Positions 8,014-15,202 of a stretch of DNA of 28,100 nt are shown piece by piece. The translations under genes were made by a program, and so were the position numbers. The stretch comes from Candidatus Saccharimonadota bacterium (GTDB lineage Bacteria > Patescibacteriota > Saccharimonadia > Saccharimonadales > Saccharimonadaceae): the NCBI GenBank assembly GCA_017421685.1, contig JAFOHW010000004.1:1-28100 (forward strand), in the 5' to 3' direction. Under the pieces are notes generated by a model. The model was not told the origin of the DNA. It did no database searches and saw only the letters and a program-made list of their open reading frames with translations. Position 1 is the first letter of the stretch. Every line of letters begins with the position of its first letter.

Positions 8014-9008
8014 AAATGCCTCCTTTTCTTCCTGGCTTTCTCGACAACTAAGTTCTTTAAATACCCGACTTTCGAGATAATTAAATCGTGTGCCGATACA
8101 TATTCAACGACTTCTCCCCCAAAACCAGTTTTAAAGGTTGTCACTCCGGCGTAACGATGATTTGGGTTTCCTTTTGGCGCAATTCCCCAAAGGTTAAACC
8201 TCTCGTGCCCTTCCTCCTTTAAATCCCGCATCGCTCTCCACAAAAGCGCATATGCCCCTGGTAATTTTCGGTTTAATAACGTCGAGGCGGCTTCGTAATA
8301 ATCTCCCTCATGTCCATCCCGAATAACTAGACCATAAGCGATTCTTTCCCCTTCCGAAGTTTCAGCAACATAAATATCAATCTCCCCCTTGAATGCCTCT
8401 CTTTCTGCTAGCAAGGTTTTAATGTCTGGCGGAATGAAGTTTTGTCGCTTCGCTGTCTCGACTTGAACCTGATGAAATTCCTTAAAAATCTCTTCTGAAT
8501 TATCTTTGAAGACTTTTATTCCTAATTTTCCTGCTCGCCTAACTTCGTAACGAGTCTGTCTCCGCATATTGGAAAGCAAAATTTCCTCATCTTTAGTCAA
8601 ATCAATCATTACAGTATGTTCGGCCGCCAAGTGCATCGGAGATTCTTTTAGTCCCAAACTTTCTAGTAATTCTGTATTCTTCGAAGTCGCCAGCAATTGG
8701 GGGCGAAGTCTTGCAAAAACGCATTTTTCCCGCTCTGCGACCTCAGAAATCTCATCCAGGGCTTTTTTTATGGCTTTTTTATCTCCCCAGTCAATTAATG
8801 GTCCACAAGGAATCTCTAAATATCTTCCCCGTTTTGCGTCTCTGATAATCATTAAGGCATGTCCTAGCCCCCCAAAATCACTCACGACCGTTTTTGCGCC
8901 CAAAATCTCGTTCATTTTCGCATACGCAGGCGATTGCAAAAAGTTCGCTTCCGGAAACCGCTCTATTATTTCGTTCCAATTAACTTTTGCCTCTTTATTC
9001 TCCGTCAT
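8010..9008 (-). CDS. FemAB-like peptidyltransferase, copy 1
   Basis: 332 aa from the ATG at 9008. AAGGAG lies 7 nt upstream; the codon at 9011 is a TTG and is less likely. Same family as the following gene: NFLQSPAYAKMNEILGAK, IPCGPLIDWGDKK, FARLRPQL, NMRRQTRYEVRRAGKLGI, GAYALLWRAMRDLKEEG, FNLWGIAP and HRYAGVTTFKTGFGGEVVEY. Length is near the usual 330-420 aa. Two tandem copies suggest sequential additions to the interpeptide bridge or two different acceptors (inference). It overlaps the DegT-like gene by 14 nt and the second FemAB-like gene by 4 nt. Confidence 0.88.
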   Translation of the reverse strand: MTENKEAKVNWNEIIERFPEANFLQSPAYAKMNEILGAKTVVSDFGGLGHALMIIRDAKRGRYLEIPCGPLIDWGDKKAIKKALDEISEVAEREKCVFARLRPQLLATSKNTELLESLGLKESPMHLAAEHTVMIDLTKDEEILLSNMRRQTRYEVRRAGKLGIKVFKDNSEEIFKEFHQVQVETAKRQNFIPPDIKTLLAEREAFKGEIDIYVAETSEGERIAYGLVIRDGHEGDYYEAASTLLNRKLPGAYALLWRAMRDLKEEGHERFNLWGIAPKGNPNHRYAGVTTFKTGFGGEVVEYVSAHDLIISKVGYLKNLVVEKARKKRRHL

Positions 9009-10125
9009 CAAGGTACTCCTTTATTATCTTTCGCGCTGGCGCCAATTCTTCTTTACTATAAAAAGTTGGTAGATTCACGATTTTTTCTGCTACTTCTACC
9101 GAAGTCGGGCAATCTTTTTCAGGAAAATGAACTTTTTTGTAATATCTTTCAGGTGAAACCGGCTTTTCGTACCAAAACCCATCAAGATAATAACCATTTT
9201 TCTTTAACTTCTTTAGAGCCTCATCTCTGTTATTAATGAGGTAAAATTCTCGGATTGGGGATTCTCCACTCTTTTTTAGGTTCTTCAATTGTTCTAAACC
9301 TAACTTAGCCTGAAATTTTGCAATTCTTCTCTCTAAATCTAATTTATTGTCTGCAGATTTTTCAACAAAGCGCAACTTTAGAAGGACACGCATAAAAATT
9401 CCGCCTAATCTAACCCTAGTTAACCCTCGGGTCATTGCTCCAAACAGTGGATAAAATCTAGCTCGAAGCGTATCAGAGAGTTTCGGCAGTTTCGTGGGCG
9501 CTTCAATTTTATTTTTACAGGGGTGACGCAAGATTGCTACTCCCCCGGAAATTGTATCTATTGATTTATCTTTCCCGAAAGACAACGCCGTCGCAACCCC
9601 TATTGTTCCAGCTTCTCTTCCGTCAGAGTATTTAACTCCTGCGCAATGCGCCAAATCCTCGACGATAAGAAGTCCATATTTTTTCGCAAATTTCTCAATC
9701 TCATTTATATCGACTGGGTTTCCTAAGGTGTTTTGGACTATAATCCCCTTAGGCGTAGCGGGTCGAGAGGTACCTGCACCAACACTATTTGTTAAAGCTT
9801 TTTTCAGTGTGTTGACAGAAAAATTTAAATCGCTCTTCTCTATATCTACGAAGATCGGGACTAATCCAGCACTTTTAATTGCTTCATAAACCGCATAACA
9901 GGTAAATCCATTAACCAAAATTCCATCGCCTCTATTAAAATAAGACTTTAAGGCCAACGCCAGGGCCGACCGACCATTTTTACATAAAACCGCCTCGCCT
10001 CCATATTTTTTCTCCAAAAACTCCTCTAGCTCTAAACAGTCTCGCTTTCTTCCAATCGAAAAAATATGTTTTAATCGTCTTTTTCTTGTATAATTTCCCG
10101 CTAACCCTAAAAAGTAATGTTTCAC
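8995..10125 (-). CDS. DegT/DnrJ/EryC1/StrS-like PLP aminotransferase
   Basis: 376 aa. PLP-dependent fold type I. The N-terminal part has YGGEAVLCKNGRSALALAL and GILVNGFTCYAV. EDLAHCAG carries the cofactor-binding Asp, and SFGKDKSIDTISGGVA places the probable Schiff-base Lys at 187. Most DegT enzymes make amino sugars, but some are remodelled. Its position between a hydrolase and two FemAB-like genes, overlapping by 4 and 14 nt, suggests an envelope role. The segment GAGTSRPATPKG (about residues 116-127) interrupts the strand before IIVQNTLGNPV and resembles a translated repeat. The substrate cannot be named. Confidence 0.82.
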   Translation of the reverse strand: MKHYFLGLAGNYTRKRRLKHIFSIGRKRDCLELEEFLEKKYGGEAVLCKNGRSALALALKSYFNRGDGILVNGFTCYAVYEAIKSAGLVPIFVDIEKSDLNFSVNTLKKALTNSVGAGTSRPATPKGIIVQNTLGNPVDINEIEKFAKKYGLLIVEDLAHCAGVKYSDGREAGTIGVATALSFGKDKSIDTISGGVAILRHPCKNKIEAPTKLPKLSDTLRARFYPLFGAMTRGLTRVRLGGIFMRVLLKLRFVEKSADNKLDLERRIAKFQAKLGLEQLKNLKKSGESPIREFYLINNRDEALKKLKKNGYYLDGFWYEKPVSPERYYKKVHFPEKDCPTSVEVAEKIVNLPTFYSKEELAPARKIIKEYLDDGE

Positions 10126-10802
10126 TTTTTCATCCTCTCGACCAACGTTATTAACGCTCTAGCCAATTCATCAGGGTTAGAGATATACGGCGCGTGTGTC
10201 CAATTTGCATAAAATTTCAGTTCTGCATTCGGTAATTTTTCATACATCACCGTAGCATGGCGCGGAGGAGTTGTTGTGTCTTTCTTCCCCCAAAGGATAA
10301 ATGTCTTTGTTTCAACCTTACTAAAATCTAATTTTTTGTCTGATTCTAGCATGTTCGTTAATGTCTTTTTCATATTTTCGGGCGCTTTCGAATAGTCAGT
10401 TGACCCAGTTATTCTATGGAAAATTTTGTCAATGAGAGAGATTTTCTTTAGTGGTTTTCCGAGTTTAGCCAATTTCTCAACAACTTTCTTTTTCGTAGAC
10501 GGCTCATAGACTCCGGCCGAATCGAGTAAAATCAGATATTTTAGTTTATCGGAATCCTCCGCGCATAGATTTAATAAAATTCTTCCACCGTTAGAATGGC
10601 CTAAAGCAATCGCCCCATCTGGAATCTCGCAGTCAGCCCACTTAACGTAATCCTCAATCGTATAGACTTTTTTCGATTCCTCCGTTAATCCGGGGACTTT
10701 TAACATTTTTACACTAAGTCCCTTATCACGAAGAATTCGTAAAGTCTCCTTCCATGGCTCAATCGTATAAGTCCACCCATGAATAATATAAAGATCAGCC
10801 AT
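10122..10802 (-). CDS. Alpha/beta hydrolase
   Basis: 226 aa from the ATG at 10802; a second ATG directly upstream (10805) is too close to the GGAGG. Alpha/beta hydrolase fold: oxyanion-loop segment IIHGW at the N-terminus, nucleophile elbow GHSNGG with Ser70, acid in WGKKDTTTPP, and His in WTHAPYISNPDE. A family with RBBP9/esterase-like and lipase-like members; the substrate is unknown. Its stop overlaps the DegT-like start by 4 nt, and the MurF-like gene ends 34 nt upstream, so it belongs to the envelope operon. Confidence 0.85.
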   Translation of the reverse strand: MADLYIIHGWTYTIEPWKETLRILRDKGLSVKMLKVPGLTEESKKVYTIEDYVKWADCEIPDGAIALGHSNGGRILLNLCAEDSDKLKYLILLDSAGVYEPSTKKKVVEKLAKLGKPLKKISLIDKIFHRITGSTDYSKAPENMKKTLTNMLESDKKLDFSKVETKTFILWGKKDTTTPPRHATVMYEKLPNAELKFYANWTHAPYISNPDELARALITLVERMKK

Positions 10803-10836
10803 CATTCCCTCCCTTCTGTCTTTATTTTATCAAAAA

Positions 10837-12108
10837 TCATGAATCTAGTCCCCAACTTTTTCGACGATTAACCGCGGCTTTCTCTCTTCGGCATAATAAC
10901 TTCGCGTCTTCCGGATTATCAAGTAGTTTTTCTATAATCCATTCAAGGTATTGACTCCCCTTAAAAACCAAGGTTTCATTTCCCTTTATATTTCTCTCGA
11001 TATATTCAAGCGCCTTCCTTGGATCAAGCGTCGCGACCGCTGAGACTCCTAATTTCTTCAGTTCTGGCGCCGTATATTTCTTTGTTCTTCTTCCGACCAA
11101 AACGACTTTTTCGGGTTTTACATCGGCAATCAGTTCCGCCAACTTTCTATGCTCTTCTCCCGTAATTGATCCCTGATCGACAATATCCCCAATGACTAAC
11201 CATTTATGTTCCGCATGCATTCGTTTCGTCATATCTAAAATCGAAGCGACCGAAATGATGTGTGCATTATAACTACTATCAATGATGTCGATCCCTTTCT
11301 TTCCCTTAAAATACGAGCTACGTCCCGGCGCCATCTTTATGTCCGAAAAGTCGGACTTAAACGGCAATTTTAAATATTTCATTAAATCCTGTAAAACCAA
11401 AAGGTTAAACGCTAAGTCTCTTGGTTCTGGATGGTTAAAATGGAAAGTTGTATCTCCATAAGTAAAATCGGTTGAATTAGGGTAAACAACGTATTTTTTT
11501 ACTTCAGTTTTCTTTATCGGAATGACTTTTGCCGAGATATCTTTTGTCGCGGTTTTCATCATTTTCGAATCGGCATCAATATAAACCAGCTTCGAAGTAT
11601 TTTGAGGCAAAGTCGCGAATTCCGCGGTAATCGCCTCGTCTAAATTCTTGAAACGCCCCTCCTCTACTTCTTTTTCGAACTGTACGGCATGTGATCGCCC
11701 AATCGATACCCAGATGGTAACTTCGGGTTTTAGCCATTTCGCCAAGAACTCTGCTTCATGGGGCCTCTCCCCATCGATCTCGACAACATAAAATTTCTCC
11801 TTATGACGATAAAATAGCGAACGAAAAGGGGCGGCAATCAATAGATAGAGCCAACGCAATTTCGACCCCCTTATCCCTTTAAGCCCTAGTAGATCAAAAG
11901 AAACCCCGAACGCAGAATTTGCGTCATGCGAATAATGGGCCTTTTTTCCCATTTCATGTTCCATAAGATGGAGCATCGTTGTTTTTCCTGCCGATCCAGT
12001 AATCGCAATTACTCTTGGATTCCATCTTCTAAGAGCCCTATCTGCAAAATGCCGAAAATACTTCGCGACGACGAAATAAAAGCGCTTTTTGAATTTAGCG
12101 ATACTCAT
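10837..12108 (-). CDS. MurF-like Mur ligase family protein without the N-terminal domain
   Basis: 423 aa from the ATG at 12108. Mur ligases join amino acids to UDP-MurNAc with ATP. The P-loop TGSAGKTT has Lys42. VVEIDGERPHEAEFLAKWLKP, SIGRSHAVQFE, MAPGRSSYF, IIDSSYNAH and VIGDIVDQGSITGEEH correspond to the MurF pattern. Only a short basic leader precedes the P-loop, so the UDP-substrate-binding N-terminal domain of true MurF is missing. The Lys that is carbamylated in MurF (in AKGEIF) has no counterpart in EAITAEFATLP. It could be a remodelled ligase acting on another substrate. The start at 12108 is chosen because TATAAT lies 6 nt before it; the longer frame to 12183 would begin upstream of that promoter. 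First gene of the 12108-6874 operon. Confidence 0.8.
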   Translation of the reverse strand: MSIAKFKKRFYFVVAKYFRHFADRALRRWNPRVIAITGSAGKTTMLHLMEHEMGKKAHYSHDANSAFGVSFDLLGLKGIRGSKLRWLYLLIAAPFRSLFYRHKEKFYVVEIDGERPHEAEFLAKWLKPEVTIWVSIGRSHAVQFEKEVEEGRFKNLDEAITAEFATLPQNTSKLVYIDADSKMMKTATKDISAKVIPIKKTEVKKYVVYPNSTDFTYGDTTFHFNHPEPRDLAFNLLVLQDLMKYLKLPFKSDFSDIKMAPGRSSYFKGKKGIDIIDSSYNAHIISVASILDMTKRMHAEHKWLVIGDIVDQGSITGEEHRKLAELIADVKPEKVVLVGRRTKKYTAPELKKLGVSAVATLDPRKALEYIERNIKGNETLVFKGSQYLEWIIEKLLDNPEDAKLLCRREKAAVNRRKSWGLDS

Positions 12109-12114
12109 GGAATC

Positions 12115-12123
12115 ATTATAGCA
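12115..12123 (-). promoter_or_regulatory. Leaderless promoter of the envelope operon
   Basis: TGC-TATAAT on the minus strand, then 6 nt (GATTCC), then the ATG at 12108. The expected transcript start falls on the ATG and no Shine-Dalgarno is present. No good -35. Confidence 0.7.
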
Positions 12124-12144
12124 TATAAAAATACAGAGATAATA

Positions 12145-12173
12145 TTGACTTTTTTGATAAAGTATGATATAAT
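12145..12173 (+). promoter_or_regulatory. Near-consensus plus-strand promoter without a gene
   Basis: TTGACT at 12145-12150, a 17-nt spacer ending in TGA, and TATAAT at 12168-12173. Transcription would start near 12180 and meet the hairpin at 12197-12226. No plus-strand gene lies before that hairpin. Confidence 0.7.
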
Positions 12174-12196
12174 TAAAAAACACAGATATAATCTTA

Positions 12197-12226
12197 AAAA
12201 AGACTATGCCAGCGCATAGTCTTTTT
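12197..12226. terminator. Intrinsic terminator of rpsJ, usable from both strands
   Basis: AAAAAGACTATG pairs over 12 bp with CATAGTCTTTTT around a 6-nt loop, with U-runs in both directions. It lies 17 nt past the rpsJ stop. Confidence 0.88.
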
Positions 12227-12242
12227 ATTGTTTTGACTGTTT

Positions 12243-12575
12243 TTACATCTTAATTTCTGCGTCGACTCCAGCCGGAAGCGAAAGATTCTGTAAGCTCTCA
12301 ATCGTTTTCGGGGTCGCATTAGAGATATCAATTAATCTCTTGTGAACTTTCATCTCGAACGATTCCCCACCAGTCTTATAGACGTGAGGAGATTTCACGA
12401 CCGTAAAAGTACTCTTTTTTGTCGGTAAAGGAATTGGACCACTAACGGTCGCTCCCGTTCGAATTGCCGTATCGACAATTTGCCTTGCGCTTTGATCGAT
12501 AACTCGATGATCGTAAGCCTTGAGGCGGATTCGGATTTTTAATCCCTCATCTTTTTTTGCCTTAGCGTCTGCCAT
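12243..12575 (-). CDS. rpsJ: 30S ribosomal protein S10
   Basis: 110 aa, slightly longer than the usual 102-105 because of a charged N-terminus ([12 protein letters not shown]). S10 motifs are clear: [40 protein letters not shown]...[12 protein letters not shown] and [13 protein letters not shown]. It assembles in the head of the small subunit and is also NusE. AAAGGA lies 5 nt before the ATG. A promoter (TTGACC-17-TATAGT) is upstream and a terminator immediately follows, so here rpsJ appears monocistronic instead of leading the S10 operon. The order fusA-tuf-rpsJ on the minus strand recalls the str operon. Confidence 0.96.
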   Translation of the reverse strand: MADAKAKKDEGLKIRIRLKAYDHRVIDQSARQIVDTAIRTGATVSGPIPLPTKKSTFTVVKSPHVYKTGGESFEMKVHKRLIDISNATPKTIESLQNLSLPAGVDAEIKM

Positions 12576-12649
12576 TTTTTCCTTTCTTGTCTGATAACCT
12601 CCAAGACATGAGTTTTTCAGACTTGATAATTAGTTTTTAATGTATCTTA

Positions 12650-12678
12650 ACTATATCATAGAATTATTCATGGGTCAA
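12650..12678 (-). promoter_or_regulatory. rpsJ promoter
   Basis: TTGACC, 17 nt ending in TGA, then TATAGT on the minus strand. The leader is about 67 nt and contains GTCTGA and TCAGAC, which can pair around a loop that includes a GGAGG. Confidence 0.65.
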
Positions 12679-12729
12679 GCTACTAAGATTCTACGTCCTA
12701 TTACGAAATGGGGATTCATCCATAATTCG

Positions 12730-12738
12730 TGCTATAAT
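12730..12738 (+). promoter_or_regulatory. Leaderless promoter of the E2-like gene
   Basis: TGC-TATAAT followed by 6 nt and the ATG at 12745. No Shine-Dalgarno. The arrangement is nearly the same as for the MurF-like gene. Confidence 0.7.
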
Positions 12739-12744
12739 AAAACT

Positions 12745-13614
12745 ATGAAAAAATATGGAGGAGCGCATAGGGTCAAAAACGTAACTGGTATGGCCCAAAT
12801 TAGCATAGATTTAAAGCCAAATCGAAGCGTCAGCGACGTCTTTATTAATCAAGAAATGGATTTGACTAATCTATGTAAATATATCGAAAAAAAGAAAGAA
12901 TCTGGCGAAGAGATAACTTATTTCCATGCTTTTCTGGCGGCCATTGGAAAAACTATCTATAACCGTCCGAAATTAAATTATTTTGTCGCAAATCGTCATA
13001 TCTGGGAGCATGATAAGGTTGTACTTTCGTTTGTCGCGAAAGTCAGCTTCGATGATCATTCCGAAGAGATGATGGTTATGATTCCGATCGAAAAGAATGA
13101 TACAATTTTTACAATCGGAGAAAAAGTTCGGAAAAAAGTCAGTGGTTTTCGTAAAAAACGATCTAATGGCGTTGATAAGAAAGGCGCAAATTCTGCCATA
13201 GATATCCTTGGGAAAATGCCGAATCTTTTACGTGTACCTGTGGTTGGGATTTTAAAATGGACCGATAAAAAAGGCTTACTTCCAGCTTCCCTTGCTGAGG
13301 ATAACCTTTATTATAGCTCTATGATTGTATCTAACCTTGGTTCAATTGGCTGTGGCGCCATTTTCCATAATATTACGGATTTCGGTAATTCTTCTTCTCT
13401 GCTTACAATGGGCGAGATTAAGGACGAAGAAATTATAATCGACGGAAAGAAAAAGATTCGCAAAATTTGTGAATGGGGCATGAATTTCGATGAACGTATT
13501 GCCGACGGTTATTATTTCGCAAAATCTGCCGACTTACTTCAATACATCCTAGATAACCCTGAAGAACTTGAAAAACCTGCCTCTGGAAAAATTATCCTTG
13601 AAGAAATTAGATAG
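12745..13614 (+). CDS. E2-like acyltransferase fold protein (CAT superfamily)
   Basis: 289 aa from the ATG at 12745, chosen because TATAAT lies 6 nt before it; the longer frame from 12640 begins upstream of the promoter. It resembles the catalytic domain of 2-oxoacid dehydrogenase E2 and chloramphenicol acetyltransferase: ITYFHAFLAAIGKTIYNRP, FVAKVSFDD, YYSSMIVSNLGSIGCGAIFH and DERIADGYYFAKSADLLQYIL. There is no lipoyl or peripheral-subunit domain and no E1/E3 gene nearby. The catalytic motif HRxxDG appears as ERIADG (residues 250-255), so the general-base His is replaced by Glu. My recollection is that this is normal for this stand-alone family. The role is unknown. It sits in the opposite orientation between tuf and rpsJ. 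Confidence 0.8.
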   Translation: MKKYGGAHRVKNVTGMAQISIDLKPNRSVSDVFINQEMDLTNLCKYIEKKKESGEEITYFHAFLAAIGKTIYNRPKLNYFVANRHIWEHDKVVLSFVAKVSFDDHSEEMMVMIPIEKNDTIFTIGEKVRKKVSGFRKKRSNGVDKKGANSAIDILGKMPNLLRVPVVGILKWTDKKGLLPASLAEDNLYYSSMIVSNLGSIGCGAIFHNITDFGNSSSLLTMGEIKDEEIIIDGKKKIRKICEWGMNFDERIADGYYFAKSADLLQYILDNPEELEKPASGKIILEEIR

Positions 13615-13767
13615 TTTTTATCATAAACTTTTTTCGCTCATCTGAGGTGAAAAAATGAAAAAATAATTTGATGGAAGCCTTCCGGTATTTCAGTACCGGT
13701 TCTCCATCACTATTTTTTCATTTTTTCAGCCTTTTTATGATTCGCTTAAAAAAGTTTATAATAAAAA
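13615..13767. repeat. Nested palindrome of about 153 nt between convergent genes
   Basis: Four nested stems are visible. 13615-13634 pairs with 13748-13767 (19 of 20 bases complementary). 13649-13665 pairs perfectly over 17 bp with 13711-13727. TGATGGA (13669-13675) pairs with TCCATCA (13703-13709). CCGGTA (13682-13687) pairs with TACCGG (13694-13699) around TTTCAG. It starts directly after the stop of the E2-like gene and abuts the tuf terminator. It contains no open frame of note. It may act as a terminator for the plus-strand gene, but is far larger than one needs to be. Confidence 0.9.
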
Positions 13768-13796
13768 ATAGCTCCTTTTTAGGGGAGCTATTTTTT
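13763..13796. terminator. Intrinsic terminator of tuf (bidirectional)
   Basis: AAAAAATAGCTCC (13763-13775) pairs with GGAGCTATTTTTT (13784-13796) around an 8-nt loop. It lies 10 nt past the tuf stop. Confidence 0.9.
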
Positions 13797-13805
13797 TAAG
13801 GCATA

Positions 13806-14990
13806 TTACTTGATGACCTTGGTGATAACCCCAGAACCAACGGTTTTACCACCTTCACGAATAGCGAAGCGGTCGTTATCGTTCATAGCAACAGGAGCCA
13901 AGAGTTTAACCTTGAAGGTTACTTGGTCACCAGGCATGACGATTTCCTTATCAGCCGGGAGCTCAACCTCGCCAGTTACATCCGTAGTTCGGAAGTAGAA
14001 CTGAGGCTTGTAACCCTTAGAGAACGGAGTATGGCGTCCGCCTTCCTCTTTCTTCAAGATGTAAACCTGCGCCTCAAATTCAGTATGAGGGGTAATCGAA
14101 CCAGGAGCAGCGATAACCTGTCCACGCTCAATCTGATCTCGCTCAATACCACGAAGAAGAAGTCCAGCATTATCGCCAGCCTGTCCCTGATCTAGGGTTT
14201 TATGGAAAGCTTCAATACCGGTAACAACCGATTTCTGAGTTTCTTTAAGACCAACGATTTCAACTTCGTCATTTAATTTAACGATACCCTGCTCAATACG
14301 ACCAGTAGCAACAGTACCACGACCTTTGATCGAGAAAACGTCCTCAATTGGCATCAAGAATGGTTTGTCAAGATCGTGTTCTGGAACATCGAAGTATTCG
14401 TCCATAGCTTTAACAAGCTCCATGACTGCATCTTCGTTCTCTTTGTCTCCTTCAAGAGCTTTAGTCGCAGAACCCTTAATAATAGGAGCGTTGTCTCCAT
14501 CGAAACCGTACTTATTAAGAAGGTCTCGGACATCCATCTCAACTAATTCAACGAGTTCAGGATCAGCGAGGTCCATCTTGTTGAGGAAGACGATGATTTT
14601 AGGTACGTTTACCTGGTGAGCAAGAAGTACGTGCTCACGAGTCTGTGGTAATGGACCATCATTCGCAGCGACCACGAGGATAGCACCGTCAACCTGAGCA
14701 GCACCGGTAATCATGTTTTTAATGTAGTCGGCGTGACCAGGCATATCAACGTGCGCATAGTGACGCTTCTCGGATTCATACTCCTGATGAGAAGTCGCGA
14801 TAGTAATACCACGAGCTTTTTCCTCAGGCGCATTATCGATTTGATCATAGGCAACTGGTTTATTAACGTCCGAAGGAAGTCTCTTCGAGAGTACGCTAGT
14901 AATCGCAGCAGTTAAAGTAGTTTTACCATGGTCGACGTGACCCATGGTGCCAACATTAATATGTGGCTTGGAACGGTCAAAATTTGCCAT
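13806..14990 (-). CDS. tuf: Elongation factor Tu
   Basis: 394 aa from the ATG at 14990 (AGGAG 5 nt upstream); an in-frame upstream ATG at 15044 lies inside the leader hairpin and is rejected. GTPase that delivers aminoacyl-tRNA to the ribosome. G1 GHVDHGKT (17-24), RGITI, G3 DMPGHADY (usually DCPGHADY), G4 NKMD and G5 SATKAL are intact, followed by domains 2 and 3 of normal length. It has its own promoter and terminator, with an unusually stable leader hairpin. In a str operon it would follow fusA directly; here fusA lies 3.7 kb upstream with two plus-strand genes between. Confidence 0.98.
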   Translation of the reverse strand: MANFDRSKPHINVGTMGHVDHGKTTLTAAITSVLSKRLPSDVNKPVAYDQIDNAPEEKARGITIATSHQEYESEKRHYAHVDMPGHADYIKNMITGAAQVDGAILVVAANDGPLPQTREHVLLAHQVNVPKIIVFLNKMDLADPELVELVEMDVRDLLNKYGFDGDNAPIIKGSATKALEGDKENEDAVMELVKAMDEYFDVPEHDLDKPFLMPIEDVFSIKGRGTVATGRIEQGIVKLNDEVEIVGLKETQKSVVTGIEAFHKTLDQGQAGDNAGLLLRGIERDQIERGQVIAAPGSITPHTEFEAQVYILKKEEGGRHTPFSKGYKPQFYFRTTDVTGEVELPADKEIVMPGDQVTFKVKLLAPVAMNDNDRFAIREGGKTVGSGVITKVIK

Positions 14991-15015
14991 TCTTTCTCCT
15001 TTTATATTATTAATG

Positions 15016-15045
15016 TTTGGAGCGCTAATAAAAACCAGCTCCAAA
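15016..15045 (-). promoter_or_regulatory. Hairpin in the tuf leader
   Basis: TTTGGAGC and GCTCCAAA form an 8-bp stem around a 14-nt loop, 25 nt before the tuf ATG and right after the predicted transcript start. It may stabilise the mRNA 5' end; there is no U-run, so it is not a terminator. Confidence 0.6.
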
Positions 15046-15058
15046 ACTCTACTTTACT

Positions 15059-15087
15059 ATTTTAGACTATTTTAAGCTTTTTGTAAA
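15059..15087 (-). promoter_or_regulatory. tuf promoter
   Basis: TTTACA, 17 nt, TAAAAT on the minus strand, with the transcript start expected near 15052. It is divergent from the adhesin promoter at 15125. Confidence 0.7.
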
Positions 15088-15124
15088 GATATTTTTGGGG
15101 ATAAAAATCTTTTTAAAAAAAGTC

Positions 15125-15153
15125 TTGACATTTAAAACGTTTATGTATATTAT
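15125..15153 (+). promoter_or_regulatory. Promoter of the VaFE adhesin
   Basis: TTGACA at 15125-15130, 17 nt, TATTAT at 15148-15153 (or TATATT two bases earlier). The leader of about 43 nt ends in AAAGGA before the ATG. Confidence 0.7.
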
Positions 15154-15202
15154 AGGATTATAAAAGGTCATAACACAAAAATTAAAAATAAAAGGAATTG
15201 CT

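Noticed and set aside
8995..10125. DegT-like gene as a named amino-sugar aminotransferase
   Set aside because: The cofactor site is visible, but no sugar-pathway partners are present, so a specific name is not supported.
12109..12183. Longer start of the MurF-like gene at 12183
   Set aside because: The extension is AT-rich low-complexity coding (MFFNYIILYQKS), upstream of the likely promoter and with no ribosome site.
12640..12744. N-terminal extension of the E2-like frame from an ATG at 12640
   Set aside because: It lies upstream of the TATAAT at 12733-12738, lacks a Shine-Dalgarno and the extra residues do not resemble the family. The ATG at 12745 fits better.
13757..13762. TATAAT on the plus strand inside the large palindrome
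   Set aside because: It is part of the outer stem and followed at once by a terminator, with no -35 and no gene.
14991..15044. Longer tuf start at 15044
   Set aside because: EF-Tu normally begins near [19 protein letters not shown] precedes 14990, and the upstream ATG falls in the leader hairpin.
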